Positions 15,781 through 24,161 of a DNA stretch of 30,141 nucleotides are shown here, in pieces. Origin of the DNA: RGIG3009 sp964433065 (lineage in GTDB: Bacteria > Bacillota > Clostridia > Oscillospirales > Acutalibacteraceae). Numbering within the stretch: the stretch's first letter is position 1; each line of letters starts with the position of its first letter. A model generated the notes under the pieces. That model saw only the letters and a program-made list of their open reading frames with translations. It made no database searches and was not told the DNA's origin. A program made the position numbers and the translations under genes. The stretch lies in assembly GCA_964433065.1 (NCBI GenBank), contig CAYSPZ010000014.1, positions 1 through 30,141 of the forward strand, given 5' to 3'.

Positions 15781-16077
15781 TTATTTCGAACGGGGCAATA
15801 CGATAACGGGTTCTTCCTCGTTACGGCGGTACAGAACGAACACTCTGCCAATCACCTGAACTACTTCGGCATTTACCGCTTGCGCCAGTTTTTCTGCCGA
15901 TTCACGAGCGGTGTCGGGTGCGGATTCCAGCACCTTTCCTTTCACAAGTTCACGCGCCGTCAACGCGTCGTCCGCCTGTTTTTCAATGGTATCAGACAAA
16001 CCACCTTTGCCGACGTACACGATCGGTTGAAGCGGGTTTGCCAAAGAACGCAAATATGCGCGTTGTTTACTGGTCAT
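15781..16077 (-). CDS. yhbY: YhbY-family CRM-domain RNA-binding protein
   Basis: A 98-residue single CRM domain, the usual YhbY length. MTSKQRAYLRSLANPLQPIV leads into VYVGKGGLSD, which contains the conserved GxxG loop. The C-terminal part has AVNAEVVQVIGRVFVLYRRN. The protein binds pre-50S ribosomal particles and helps assembly. AAAGGGTGG lies 8 bases before the ATG at 16077; the longer frame upstream belongs to the overlapping rdgB end. It overlaps rdgB by 11 bases and precedes nadD-yqeK. Confidence 0.93.
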   Translation of the reverse strand: MTSKQRAYLRSLANPLQPIVYVGKGGLSDTIEKQADDALTARELVKGKVLESAPDTARESAEKLAQAVNAEVVQVIGRVFVLYRRNEEEPVIVLPRSK

Positions 16078-16687
16078 TATTTTCCACCCTTTGTAATAAT
16101 TTCTGTCGGAACAACCGCAGTGCGTTTCCGCGATGGCTGATCGCATCTTTTTCATCGTCGGTCAGTTGTGCGGCAGTTTTGTAAGTCCCGTCGGGTTGCG
16201 GTACATAGAAGAGCGGATCGTACCCAAACCCGCCGTCACCGTGTTGTTCGGTACCGATATAACCGTGCATTTCGCCTTCCGCGAGGATCGGTTTTTGACC
16301 GTTCGGGAAAACGCAACAGACCGCACACGCATAATGCGCCGTGCGTTTTTCCCACGGGACGTCTTCCATTTCGCGGAGCAACAACAAGTTGCGGCCTTGA
16401 TCGTCCAATCCTTCGCCGCCGTAACGTGCCGAATAGATGCCCGGTGCGCCGTCAAGCGCATCCACCACCACACCCGAATCGTCGGCGATCGCGGGAAGTC
16501 CCGTCACGTCGCAAGCGGACTGTGCTTTCAACATCGCGTTTTCCATAAAGGTGGTACCGGTTTCGTCTACCTCAGGTAACTCTAAACCCAGATCGGTATC
16601 GGTTACCGCTTCGATACCGAGCGGTAACAGGATACGCGAAAGTTCTCGCAATTTACTTTTATTATGCGTCGCAATAATGTATTTCAT
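16067..16687 (-). CDS. rdgB: XTP/dITP diphosphatase (RdgB/HAM1)
   Basis: A 206-residue Ham1-family pyrophosphatase that cleans the nucleotide pool of dITP, XTP and related bases by hydrolysis to the monophosphate. The N-terminal IIATHNKSKLREL and the core ADDSGVVVDALDGAPGIYSARYGG are family hallmarks, followed by GDGGFGYDPLFYVP and SHRGNALR at the C-terminal side. These contain the expected metal and phosphate ligands. Length is typical. It starts 3 bases after ftsY and overlaps yhbY. Confidence 0.95.
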   Translation of the reverse strand: MKYIIATHNKSKLRELSRILLPLGIEAVTDTDLGLELPEVDETGTTFMENAMLKAQSACDVTGLPAIADDSGVVVDALDGAPGIYSARYGGEGLDDQGRNLLLLREMEDVPWEKRTAHYACAVCCVFPNGQKPILAEGEMHGYIGTEQHGDGGFGYDPLFYVPQPDGTYKTAAQLTDDEKDAISHRGNALRLFRQKLLQRVENNDQ

Positions 16688-16690
16688 CGA

Positions 16691-17599
16691 TCATTCTCCA
16701 AACAGACCCTGTGCAAATTCATCGGGATCAAACGGTTGCAGGTCGTCGACTCCTTCGCCGACACCGATAAACTTAACGGGTATATTCAATTCTTCGTGAA
16801 TGGTCAGCACCACACCGCCGCGTGCCGTACCGTCCAACTTGGTCAATACGATGCCGGTAATTCCCGCACTTTCGCGGAATTGACGGGCTTGATTGACCGC
16901 ATTCTGACCGGTCGTGGCATCCAGTACCAGCAACATTTCGCGGTCGGCATCGGGTAACTCGCGGTCGATAACACGACAGATCTTGCCGAGTTCATCCATC
17001 AGATTTTTTTTGTTGTGCAACCGTCCCGCCGTGTCACAGATGGCAACATCGGCACCTCTCGATTTCGTCGCAACCAACGTATCGAATACGACGGCGGCAG
17101 GGTCAGCACCCTGCGTGTGTTTGACGATCTCACAATCGGTACGATTCGCCCAGATCTCCAGTTGTTCGATCGCCGCGGCACGGAAAGTATCCGCCGCACC
17201 GAGCACCACTTTTTTACCGTTTTTGCGGAATTGTGATGCCAGTTTCCCGATGGTGGTCGTTTTGCCGACACCGTTGACACCGATCATCAGTACGACCGAT
17301 GGTTTGGTATTCAATTGCAGTTCCTGCGAACCGCGCAACATATCGGCTACCGTTTCACGAAGCAGATCGCGAATGGCATTCGGGTCGGTGATACCTTTTG
17401 ATTTGACCTGTTCACGCAAACGGGCGCAAAGCGCCTGTGCCGTAACGACACTCACGTCCGCCGTGATCAAAACCTCTTCCAATTCTTCAAACAGTTCTTC
17501 GTCAATGCGGGTAAATGAATTGAGTAATGAATTCACCGTTCCCATCAACGATTCCCTTGTTTTACGCAGACCTTCTCCGATCTTGCCGAACAATCCCAT
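16691..17599 (-). CDS. ftsY: Signal recognition particle receptor FtsY
   Basis: A 302-residue SRP-family GTPase, the membrane docking partner of Ffh for co-translational insertion. It has an NG domain with no acidic A domain, as is usual in Firmicutes; the basic-amphipathic start MGLFGKIGEGLRKTRESL should contact the membrane. G1 is GVNGVGKTTT at 107-116, G2 is DTFRAAAIEQL, G3 is DTAGRLH, G4 is TKLDGTARGG, and the closing GVGEGVDDLQPFDP is intact. It follows smc by 32 bases. The usual downstream ylxM-ffh pair is not here; rdgB follows instead. Confidence 0.96.
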   Translation of the reverse strand: MGLFGKIGEGLRKTRESLMGTVNSLLNSFTRIDEELFEELEEVLITADVSVVTAQALCARLREQVKSKGITDPNAIRDLLRETVADMLRGSQELQLNTKPSVVLMIGVNGVGKTTTIGKLASQFRKNGKKVVLGAADTFRAAAIEQLEIWANRTDCEIVKHTQGADPAAVVFDTLVATKSRGADVAICDTAGRLHNKKNLMDELGKICRVIDRELPDADREMLLVLDATTGQNAVNQARQFRESAGITGIVLTKLDGTARGGVVLTIHEELNIPVKFIGVGEGVDDLQPFDPDEFAQGLFGE

Positions 17600-17631
17600 T
17601 CGTTTCTTCCTTTCTCAGGTTGCTTTCATCT

Positions 17632-20600
17632 TTACAACGGTTGTGCGTGTCCCGAAATACCGAGTTTCGCTTCCACTTCGCTGGCACGAAGTTCCAGCAA
17701 CTTGGACACACCTTCTTCTTGCATCGTCACACCGTACAATACGTCGGCTTCTTCCATCGTACCGCGACGGTGGGTAATGACAATAAACTGTGTACGATCA
17801 CACATACGGCGCAGATACTGCGCGTAACGGTCAACGTTGACGTCATCAAGTGCCGCTTCGATCTCGTCCAACACGCAGAACGGCGACGGGGTAACCTTCA
17901 AAATTGCAAACAGTAACGCCGTTGCGACCAGTGATTTTTCACCGCCGGAAAGAACGTCCATATTGAGAATGACCTTTCCGGGCGGTTGTACTTTCATTTC
18001 AATGCCTGAATGCAGGATATCGTCCGGATCGGTAAGCGCCAATTCGGCTTTACCCCCGTCAAACAGTTCGCGGAACACCTCGCCGAAATGTTGGTTGATA
18101 TGATGGAACCGTTCGATAAACATTTCGCGCATTTGTACCGTCAATTCCCCGATCAGTTTCAACAACTCTTCGCGGGACACTTCTACGTCGCGTACCTGTT
18201 CACTCAGGAATTCGTACCGTTCACTGACTTCTTTGTACTCCTCGATCGCGTCGACGTTGACACTGCCGAGTGCGCGGATCTTGTTTTTCAGTTCGGTCAA
18301 GCGGCGGTTAGCGGCGGCAATATCCTCGATCGGTTTTGCCAATTCTTCCGCTTGCGAACGCGTCAACTCGTATTCTTCGTACAACCGACGTAAAATATCG
18401 TCGGTTTCTTTTTGTGCCGCCGTGCATTTTTCTTCCAGACGCGCCACTTCTCTGCCGAGCGTTTCGCGTTCGTCGGTCTTCTCACGGCTTTGCTGACGAA
18501 GTTTCGTCTGCTCGGCTTCGCCCGACAGGCGATCCTGCGACAACTGTTGCGCCTGTTCTTCACAGGATACCGCCTGCGTACGCAGGGTTTGCGCCTGTTC
18601 GACGAGCAACGCGATCTGCGCTTCTTTGTTTTGGTTCTGCGCATGTACCTCTTCAATACGTTGCGCTAACAGTTGTTTTGCGCCGTCCTGATCGGCTTTG
18701 CGCAGACGGATCTCTTCAATAGCGGCTTCTTCCGCCTCGATCTCTTTATTCAACACAACGACCGCCAGTTTTAAATCGGCGATCCGTTCGGACAGTGCCT
18801 CACGTTCTTGAGTCAACTTCTCGCGACCGCCGTCCAACGCTTCCAGTTCTTGTTCCACTGCGGTACGCTTCGCGGTCATTTCCTCGGTTTGTTCGGAGGA
18901 TCTTGCCATAATTTGGCGGCAATCTTCGGCGCGCTGTTCCAGTTCTTTGGTTTCGCGGACGACGTCGTCGATCGCGGTATTGCAACTGTTCAATACGTCG
19001 GTCAAGCGCGTAAGTTCACCTTCTACGCGGATCTTATCCTCTTGCGCGGTGACGAGTTCGCCTTGTGCACCCAATAACTGCGCTTGTACGGCGGCAGTTT
19101 CCTCTTTTAACGCACGAAGGGTTTCCTGCGCCTGCTTTGCTTTTTCGGACAGTTTTACATAGTCGTTCTGCAACCGCTCAATCTCACTGCGACGGGACAA
19201 CAGACCTGCACCTTTTACGTGTGAACCACCGGTAAGCGAACCGCCCGCGTTGACCACTTGACCGTCCAACGTCACGACGCGGAAACGGTATCCGTATTTA
19301 CGCGCGATGACCACCGCGTAGTCGAGATCCTCCGCAACGGCAATGCGACCGAGCAAGTTGCGTGCGATCTGTTCGTATTCGGCATCGTAAGTAACCAGTT
19401 CGCAAGCCAGACCGACAAAACCGTTTTCCTGTTCAAGACCTTTTTCCTCCAACAGGTTGCCGCGAATGGTACGCAGCGGTAAGAAGGTAGCACGACCGCC
19501 TTTGGTATCTTTCAGGAACGCGATACCGCGTTTGGCATCCTCTTCCCGTTCACAGACGATATTCTGCGCGGCGGCACCGAGTGCCGTTTCGACCGCCAAC
19601 GCGTAGGCGGATTCCGCATGGATCAAACGGGAAACGGGACCGCGAATGCCGCGTAATTCGCCGCGTTCGGACTGTTTCATCACCGCTTTTACACTTTGCG
19701 AAAACCCTTCCAGACTGCGCTCCATCTCTTCGAGCAAACGAATGCGCCGTTGTTTTTCTTCCGCGTCTAAGCCCAGTTTATCTGCCTCTTCTTTGGCGGA
19801 TTCGGTCTTGGCATTACGCGCCGCATAACGCATCTCGTAGCCTTTTAAGGCATTCTGCAATTCTTCGATCTTTTCACAAAGGGTCTTGTGGTCTTGTTCA
19901 CACGCTGCTTTTTCGGTACTGACCTCGTCGCGTTGCGCGATCCGCAACGTGTGAGCGGCATTCAACTGCGATAAACGCATGGTGATCTCGGAAAGGGACG
20001 ATTCCGCCGTCACCGTCTGCACACGAATATCCGAAAGTGCGGCAACACATTCCGCTACACGGCGGGACAGTTCTTCGATCTTACCCGAAAACTCATCGTT
20101 ACTGCGTAGTAAGGCATCCCATTCATCCGATAACTCCAGTTGGCGGTGTTCGGTATCGGTGATCTCCGTTTTCTTTTGCAGGATCACGTTCTCTCGAGCA
20201 GTGATCTCCTCGTCTAAACGTTGATTATTGTCGTCCGAGCGTTCGATCTCATCCTGAATACGGCGGATCTCCTCTTCGTAGTGAGAGATGTCGTTGCGCA
20301 ACAGATCGGCATTACCGTCGCAACGCACCGCCTCTTCTTCCAGACGGCTTTTTTCAAGCCGCAGTTGTTCGGTCTTCGCCATCATTTCGCGGGCGGATTC
20401 GAGCCAACGTTCCAGTTGCGATTCGATCTCATCGATCACCTGTCCGGCAGTGTCGTATTGCGTGCGGGAGAGTTCCAGTTTGGAATCGAGTTCGCGTAAG
20501 GTCGCGCGGGAATGATCGATGGTATGAAGCCACACACCGATCTCCAGTTCCTTTTTCTCGCCTGCGAATTCCAAGAATTTTTTGGCTTTTTCGGATTGTG

Positions 20601-21219
20601 TCTTTAACGGACCGACGCGTTCTTCCAGTTCCTGCAAAATGTCGCGTAAACGCAACAGATTTTCTTCGGCGGCATTCAAGCGTCGTTCCGCTTCGTTTTT
20701 GCGATAACGGTATTTGGCGATACCCGCCGCTTCTTCAAAGATCTCACGACGTTCTTCCGATTTGGACGCAACGATATCCGTGATACGACCTTGACCGATG
20801 ATGGAATAACCGTCACGGCCCAGACCCGTGTCCATAAATAACAACTGTACGTCTTTTAAACGGACGGTGGCATTGTTGAGCAAATATTCACTTTCGCCCG
20901 ACCGATAGTACCGACGGGTGACTTTGACCGTATCCGAATCAAAATCCAACGTCCGTTTTTGGTTATCGATCACCAGTGAAACTTCGGCAAAGCCCACACC
21001 TTTACGGCGCGAGGTACCGCTGAAAATCACGTCTTCCATACGCGAACCGCGCAAGGATTTAGAAGATTGTTCACCCAACACCCAACGCACGGCATCGCTG
21101 ATATTGGATTTACCGCTTCCGTTCGGGCCGACAACCGCCGTAATGCCTTTTCCGAAAGACAGTACCGTTTTGTCGGGGAAGGATTTAAATCCTTGAATTT
21201 CCAACGATTTCAGTATCAT
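17632..21219 (-). CDS. smc: Chromosome segregation protein SMC
   Basis: A 1195-residue SMC ATPase, full length. Walker A GPNGSGKSN is at 31-39. Two long charged coiled-coil arms (roughly 170-490 and 680-1020) flank a hinge near 510-650 with GIRGPVSRLIHAE and GGSLTGGSH. The C-terminal head has the signature LSGGEKSLVATALLFAI and Walker B FCVLDEIEAALDD. The homodimer with ScpA and ScpB loads at origins and compacts the chromosome; scpAB are not in this window. The ATG overlaps the stop of the radical SAM gene (ATGA), so the two are coupled. The rnc, radical SAM, smc, ftsY order is typical of Clostridia. Confidence 0.97.
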   Translation of the reverse strand: MILKSLEIQGFKSFPDKTVLSFGKGITAVVGPNGSGKSNISDAVRWVLGEQSSKSLRGSRMEDVIFSGTSRRKGVGFAEVSLVIDNQKRTLDFDSDTVKVTRRYYRSGESEYLLNNATVRLKDVQLLFMDTGLGRDGYSIIGQGRITDIVASKSEERREIFEEAAGIAKYRYRKNEAERRLNAAEENLLRLRDILQELEERVGPLKTQSEKAKKFLEFAGEKKELEIGVWLHTIDHSRATLRELDSKLELSRTQYDTAGQVIDEIESQLERWLESAREMMAKTEQLRLEKSRLEEEAVRCDGNADLLRNDISHYEEEIRRIQDEIERSDDNNQRLDEEITARENVILQKKTEITDTEHRQLELSDEWDALLRSNDEFSGKIEELSRRVAECVAALSDIRVQTVTAESSLSEITMRLSQLNAAHTLRIAQRDEVSTEKAACEQDHKTLCEKIEELQNALKGYEMRYAARNAKTESAKEEADKLGLDAEEKQRRIRLLEEMERSLEGFSQSVKAVMKQSERGELRGIRGPVSRLIHAESAYALAVETALGAAAQNIVCEREEDAKRGIAFLKDTKGGRATFLPLRTIRGNLLEEKGLEQENGFVGLACELVTYDAEYEQIARNLLGRIAVAEDLDYAVVIARKYGYRFRVVTLDGQVVNAGGSLTGGSHVKGAGLLSRRSEIERLQNDYVKLSEKAKQAQETLRALKEETAAVQAQLLGAQGELVTAQEDKIRVEGELTRLTDVLNSCNTAIDDVVRETKELEQRAEDCRQIMARSSEQTEEMTAKRTAVEQELEALDGGREKLTQEREALSERIADLKLAVVVLNKEIEAEEAAIEEIRLRKADQDGAKQLLAQRIEEVHAQNQNKEAQIALLVEQAQTLRTQAVSCEEQAQQLSQDRLSGEAEQTKLRQQSREKTDERETLGREVARLEEKCTAAQKETDDILRRLYEEYELTRSQAEELAKPIEDIAAANRRLTELKNKIRALGSVNVDAIEEYKEVSERYEFLSEQVRDVEVSREELLKLIGELTVQMREMFIERFHHINQHFGEVFRELFDGGKAELALTDPDDILHSGIEMKVQPPGKVILNMDVLSGGEKSLVATALLFAILKVTPSPFCVLDEIEAALDDVNVDRYAQYLRRMCDRTQFIVITHRRGTMEEADVLYGVTMQEEGVSKLLELRASEVEAKLGISGHAQPL

Positions 21220-22220
21220 TCGATCACTTCCATTCTTATTTCCGTCTTCGATAATGTATCATCTGTCATAATCTGAATATCACGACCGCTCGCGGTCAAT
21301 CGTTGCATATTTTCCCGTTTTTGCCCGATCACTTTGGATACCATACACGGATGGACCGTCACGGTGCCTTTGCAAGGCGGTTGAAAATATGCCGTTATTT
21401 TTTGCAATAGCAATCGACTTTCACACCGTTCACGGAACGCAGGATGAAACGGACCGGCAAGGCAATGTTCTTCGACGGTCGCATCGCCGTGCAAACCTAA
21501 GCGGATCACCGGTATACCGCGTTCCTGTTCGAAAAAGTTCAACAACTCTGCACACAGATCGATCGCTTGTTCGATGGTTTGCGGCAGATACGTACCCGCG
21601 CGGTACCGCGCGGCAAGCGGTGTATGATCGATCACTAACGTGGGATAGATCCGCACGAAATCGGGTGACAATGCCGCGAGTTCCCGCGCGGTATACCGTG
21701 CGCCGTCCTCGGTATCGGCGGGTAACCCCGTCATCATCTGTAATCCGAGTTGCAGACCGCTTTCTTTGATCAACACGGAAGCGTCGCAAACGTCCTGTGC
21801 GGTGTGACCTCGTCGGTTTTCTGCCAATACGGCATCGACCATACTTTGCGCACCCAACTCTACCGTGGATACGCCGTATCGACACAGAATCGACAAGATC
21901 TCGCGATCGATCGCATCGGGTCGCGTGGAAACGCGGATTCCCGAAAAGGAACCGTCCCGTACAAACGGATAAGCGGCTTCCAGTAATTCGATCATTTGCG
22001 TTTTTTCGATCGCGGTAAAACTGCCGCCGAAAAAGGCGATCTCGCGACAATCGGCATCAACGTGTGACGTTTCCAGTGCACGGTTACATGCGTTTTGAAC
22101 GTCGGTTTTGGTTAACGGTTGTACCGTGCCGGAAATATGACGTTGATTGCAGAAACTGCACTGATGCGGACAACCTGCGTGCGGTACGAACAGGGCAACG
22201 TTTTCGTGCTTGTGTTTCAT
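21216..22220 (-). CDS. Elp3-like radical SAM protein
   Basis: A 334-residue radical S-adenosylmethionine protein. The iron-sulfur cysteines are C17, C21 and C24 in GCPHQCSFC, followed by FFGGSFTAI (SAM-binding), VELGAQS and TGLPADTEDG. This is the Elp3/coproporphyrinogen-oxidase-like fold without the acetyltransferase domain that true Elp3 carries, so its substrate is unknown; a role in tRNA or nucleotide modification is a guess from the family. It lies 1 base after rnc and overlaps smc, a position in which such genes recur in Clostridia. The ribosome site is poor, consistent with coupled translation. Confidence 0.85.
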   Translation of the reverse strand: MKHKHENVALFVPHAGCPHQCSFCNQRHISGTVQPLTKTDVQNACNRALETSHVDADCREIAFFGGSFTAIEKTQMIELLEAAYPFVRDGSFSGIRVSTRPDAIDREILSILCRYGVSTVELGAQSMVDAVLAENRRGHTAQDVCDASVLIKESGLQLGLQMMTGLPADTEDGARYTARELAALSPDFVRIYPTLVIDHTPLAARYRAGTYLPQTIEQAIDLCAELLNFFEQERGIPVIRLGLHGDATVEEHCLAGPFHPAFRERCESRLLLQKITAYFQPPCKGTVTVHPCMVSKVIGQKRENMQRLTASGRDIQIMTDDTLSKTEIRMEVIE

Positions 22221-22221
22221 A

Positions 22222-22911
22222 TCAGTCGTCGTATCCCATCAATTTCAACGCTTCGCGGGCGGCTTGCTGCTCCGCTTCTTTTTTACTGCGGCCGCGACCC
22301 GTTCCGATCACATTGGAATTAAGGTGTACTTCCATCAAAAACTGTTTATTGTGGTCGGGACCCGATTCACCTTTGAGTTCGTACTCGATCTTTTCGCCGG
22401 GGTTTTGTTGTACGATCTCCTGTAACATCGTTTTATAGTCCTTGAATTTCGGGCGACGTTGTTGAGAGCGTTCCTGCTCTAAGAAGGGAATTAAAAAGGT
22501 TTTAACAGGTTCCAAACCACCGTCAAGGTATACGGCGGCGATCACCGCTTCGAACGCGTCTGCCAGAATGGACGGACGTTCGGCACCGCCGGTCTGTTGT
22601 TCGCCTTTGCCGAGCAGTAAACATTCACCCAGTCCCAGTTGACGGGCATACGAAAACAATGCTTTCTCACAGACAAGCGCGGCGCGCAGTTTGGTCAACT
22701 CGCCTTCGGGACCCGTTTCCCTTTCAAACAGGTAGCGGGCAGTGATAAAGCCGAGAACCGAGTCGCCTAAAAATTCCAACCGCTCGTTGCTTTTTAAACC
22801 GCGATTTCCTTCGTTTGCGTACGAGGAATGGGTCAATGCGTTTTCGAGCAAACGGGGATCCTTGAAAGAATACCCGATCTTATTCATCAACGTTTTTACG
22901 GCATCGTTCAT
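22222..22911 (-). CDS. rnc: Ribonuclease III
   Basis: A 229-residue double-strand-specific endoribonuclease that processes rRNA precursors and structured mRNAs. The catalytic domain carries ERLEFLGDSVLGFI at 43-56 with the key acidic residues, and ADAFEAVIAAVYLDGG holds the second set. A C-terminal dsRNA-binding domain runs from about 155 (DYKTMLQEIVQ) to GRGRSKKEAEQQAAREALKL. The ATG at 22911 is chosen because GGAGGGGATAAG directly precedes it; the longer frame would overlap the carrier-protein gene. It follows that gene by 16 bases, in the usual plsX, acp, rnc, smc order. Confidence 0.96.
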   Translation of the reverse strand: MNDAVKTLMNKIGYSFKDPRLLENALTHSSYANEGNRGLKSNERLEFLGDSVLGFITARYLFERETGPEGELTKLRAALVCEKALFSYARQLGLGECLLLGKGEQQTGGAERPSILADAFEAVIAAVYLDGGLEPVKTFLIPFLEQERSQQRRPKFKDYKTMLQEIVQQNPGEKIEYELKGESGPDHNKQFLMEVHLNSNVIGTGRGRSKKEAEQQAAREALKLMGYDD

Positions 22912-22927
22912 CTTATCCCCTCCTCCT

Positions 22928-23152
22928 TTATAAACGGTCTCCCACATAGCCGACCAGATCTTCCACCGTTTCAAACTGTGACCATTCGTGTTCGGGGATA
23001 TCGATCCCGAATTGTTCGTACAGGCACATAACGATTTCGGTGAGGTCGTCGGCAGTTAAATTGAGTTCATCAAGCGTTGCTGTCATCACGATATCGTCGG
23101 GGTCACACCCGTAACGGTCGACGAGCAACGGCTGTAAAAATGACAGTATCAT
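22928..23152 (-). CDS. Acyl-carrier-like protein without the phosphopantetheine serine
   Basis: A 74-residue acidic helical protein with the ACP fold pattern. It aligns without gaps to the second half of standard ACP: EIVMCLYEQFGIDIPEHEW against ELVMELEDEFDMEISDEDA, then TVEDLVGYV. In the same register the DSL motif reads T33-A34-D35, so the prosthetic-group serine is alanine (codon GCC). It therefore should not carry a 4'-phosphopantetheine arm. The place between plsX and rnc is where acpP normally lies, which suggests descent from acpP, with a structural or regulatory role or simply loss of function. A working ACP would have to be encoded elsewhere. The start overlaps plsX by 4 bases. Confidence 0.82.
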   Translation of the reverse strand: MILSFLQPLLVDRYGCDPDDIVMTATLDELNLTADDLTEIVMCLYEQFGIDIPEHEWSQFETVEDLVGYVGDRL

Positions 23153-24156
23153 TCGGTTTCCTCAGTATCTTTCGACAAGGTAGCACTGATCTTGCCGATA
23201 ACGTCGGCTTTGGCAAACTCCGCGGCAACGCGAATAGCGTTCTGGATGGCATACGCTTTGGAGTTACCGTGCGCTTTGATAACGGGACGGGTAACACCGA
23301 GCAACGGTGCACCGCCCGTTTCGGCGGTGGATAATTTCTTTTTCAGACCGCCAAACCGCGATTTTATCAACAACGCGGCGATCTTGGTGATGGGTGTTGC
23401 ATAAAAGATCTCTTTGATAAAGCTGAGCAACATATCCACGGTACCTTCGATACCTTTGAGTAATACGTTACCGGCAAACCCGTCCGCAACCACCACGTCG
23501 GCGGCACCTGCGGGGATATCCCGTGCTTCCACGTTACCGATGAAGTTTAAACCGCTTTCTTTGAGAAGTGCGTAGGTTTCGTGTTGTAACTCTCCGCCTT
23601 TATGCTCTTCGGTACCGACGTTAAGCAGAGCTACCGTTGCGCGGGTACCGGGGTTGATCACTTCGCTCATATACAGAGAACCCATCTGGGCAAACTGCAA
23701 CAACATATCGGCGCGGCAATCCACGTTAGCACCCGAATCCAGTAACATAAACGGACCTTTGGCAGACGGAACGATCGCCGCCAACGCAGGACGGGAGATC
23801 CCTTTGATACGTTTGACAAGGAAGGTCGCGCCCATTAACAACGCGCCCGTACTGCCGGCAGATACCAACGCGTCACCTTCGCCGTCGGCTAACAAGCGTA
23901 ACGCGACCGCCATCGAACAGTTTTTATGTTCACGTAAAATGGATTTCGGCGAATCGTTCATCGAGATCACGTCGGGTGCGTCTACGATCTCCACCCCGTC
24001 CAGCGAAAGTGTGTTATCACGCGCGATCTGTTCGATCTCTTCTTTGTTGCCTGTGAGCAGAATATCTACACCGTATTCACGTTTGGCATCCAATGCACCG
24101 CGTAAAATTTCAAGCGGTGCGTGGTCGCCGCCGTAAGCATCGACAATAATTTTCAT
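23149..24156 (-). CDS. plsX: Phosphate acyltransferase PlsX
   Basis: A 335-residue enzyme that converts acyl-ACP to acyl-phosphate, the first step of phospholipid synthesis in the PlsX-PlsY route. MKIIVDAYGGDHAP is the standard start, followed by the conserved SAGSTGALL and GVTRPVIKAHGNSKA segments. A GTG three codons upstream overlaps the trmFO stop, but the AAAGG site is better placed for the ATG at 24156. The usual neighbour fapR is absent; trmFO lies immediately upstream and the carrier-like gene downstream. Confidence 0.95.
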   Translation of the reverse strand: MKIIVDAYGGDHAPLEILRGALDAKREYGVDILLTGNKEEIEQIARDNTLSLDGVEIVDAPDVISMNDSPKSILREHKNCSMAVALRLLADGEGDALVSAGSTGALLMGATFLVKRIKGISRPALAAIVPSAKGPFMLLDSGANVDCRADMLLQFAQMGSLYMSEVINPGTRATVALLNVGTEEHKGGELQHETYALLKESGLNFIGNVEARDIPAGAADVVVADGFAGNVLLKGIEGTVDMLLSFIKEIFYATPITKIAALLIKSRFGGLKKKLSTAETGGAPLLGVTRPVIKAHGNSKAYAIQNAIRVAAEFAKADVIGKISATLSKDTEETE

Positions 24157-24161
24157 ACGTT

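Noticed and set aside
16691..17599. Apparent truncation of FtsY at its N-terminus
   Set aside because: Absence of the acidic A domain is normal in Firmicutes, and the whole NG domain is present.
16914..17777. A 287-codon plus-strand frame
   Set aside because: It runs antisense to ftsY and the end of smc, crossing two real genes; a shadow frame.
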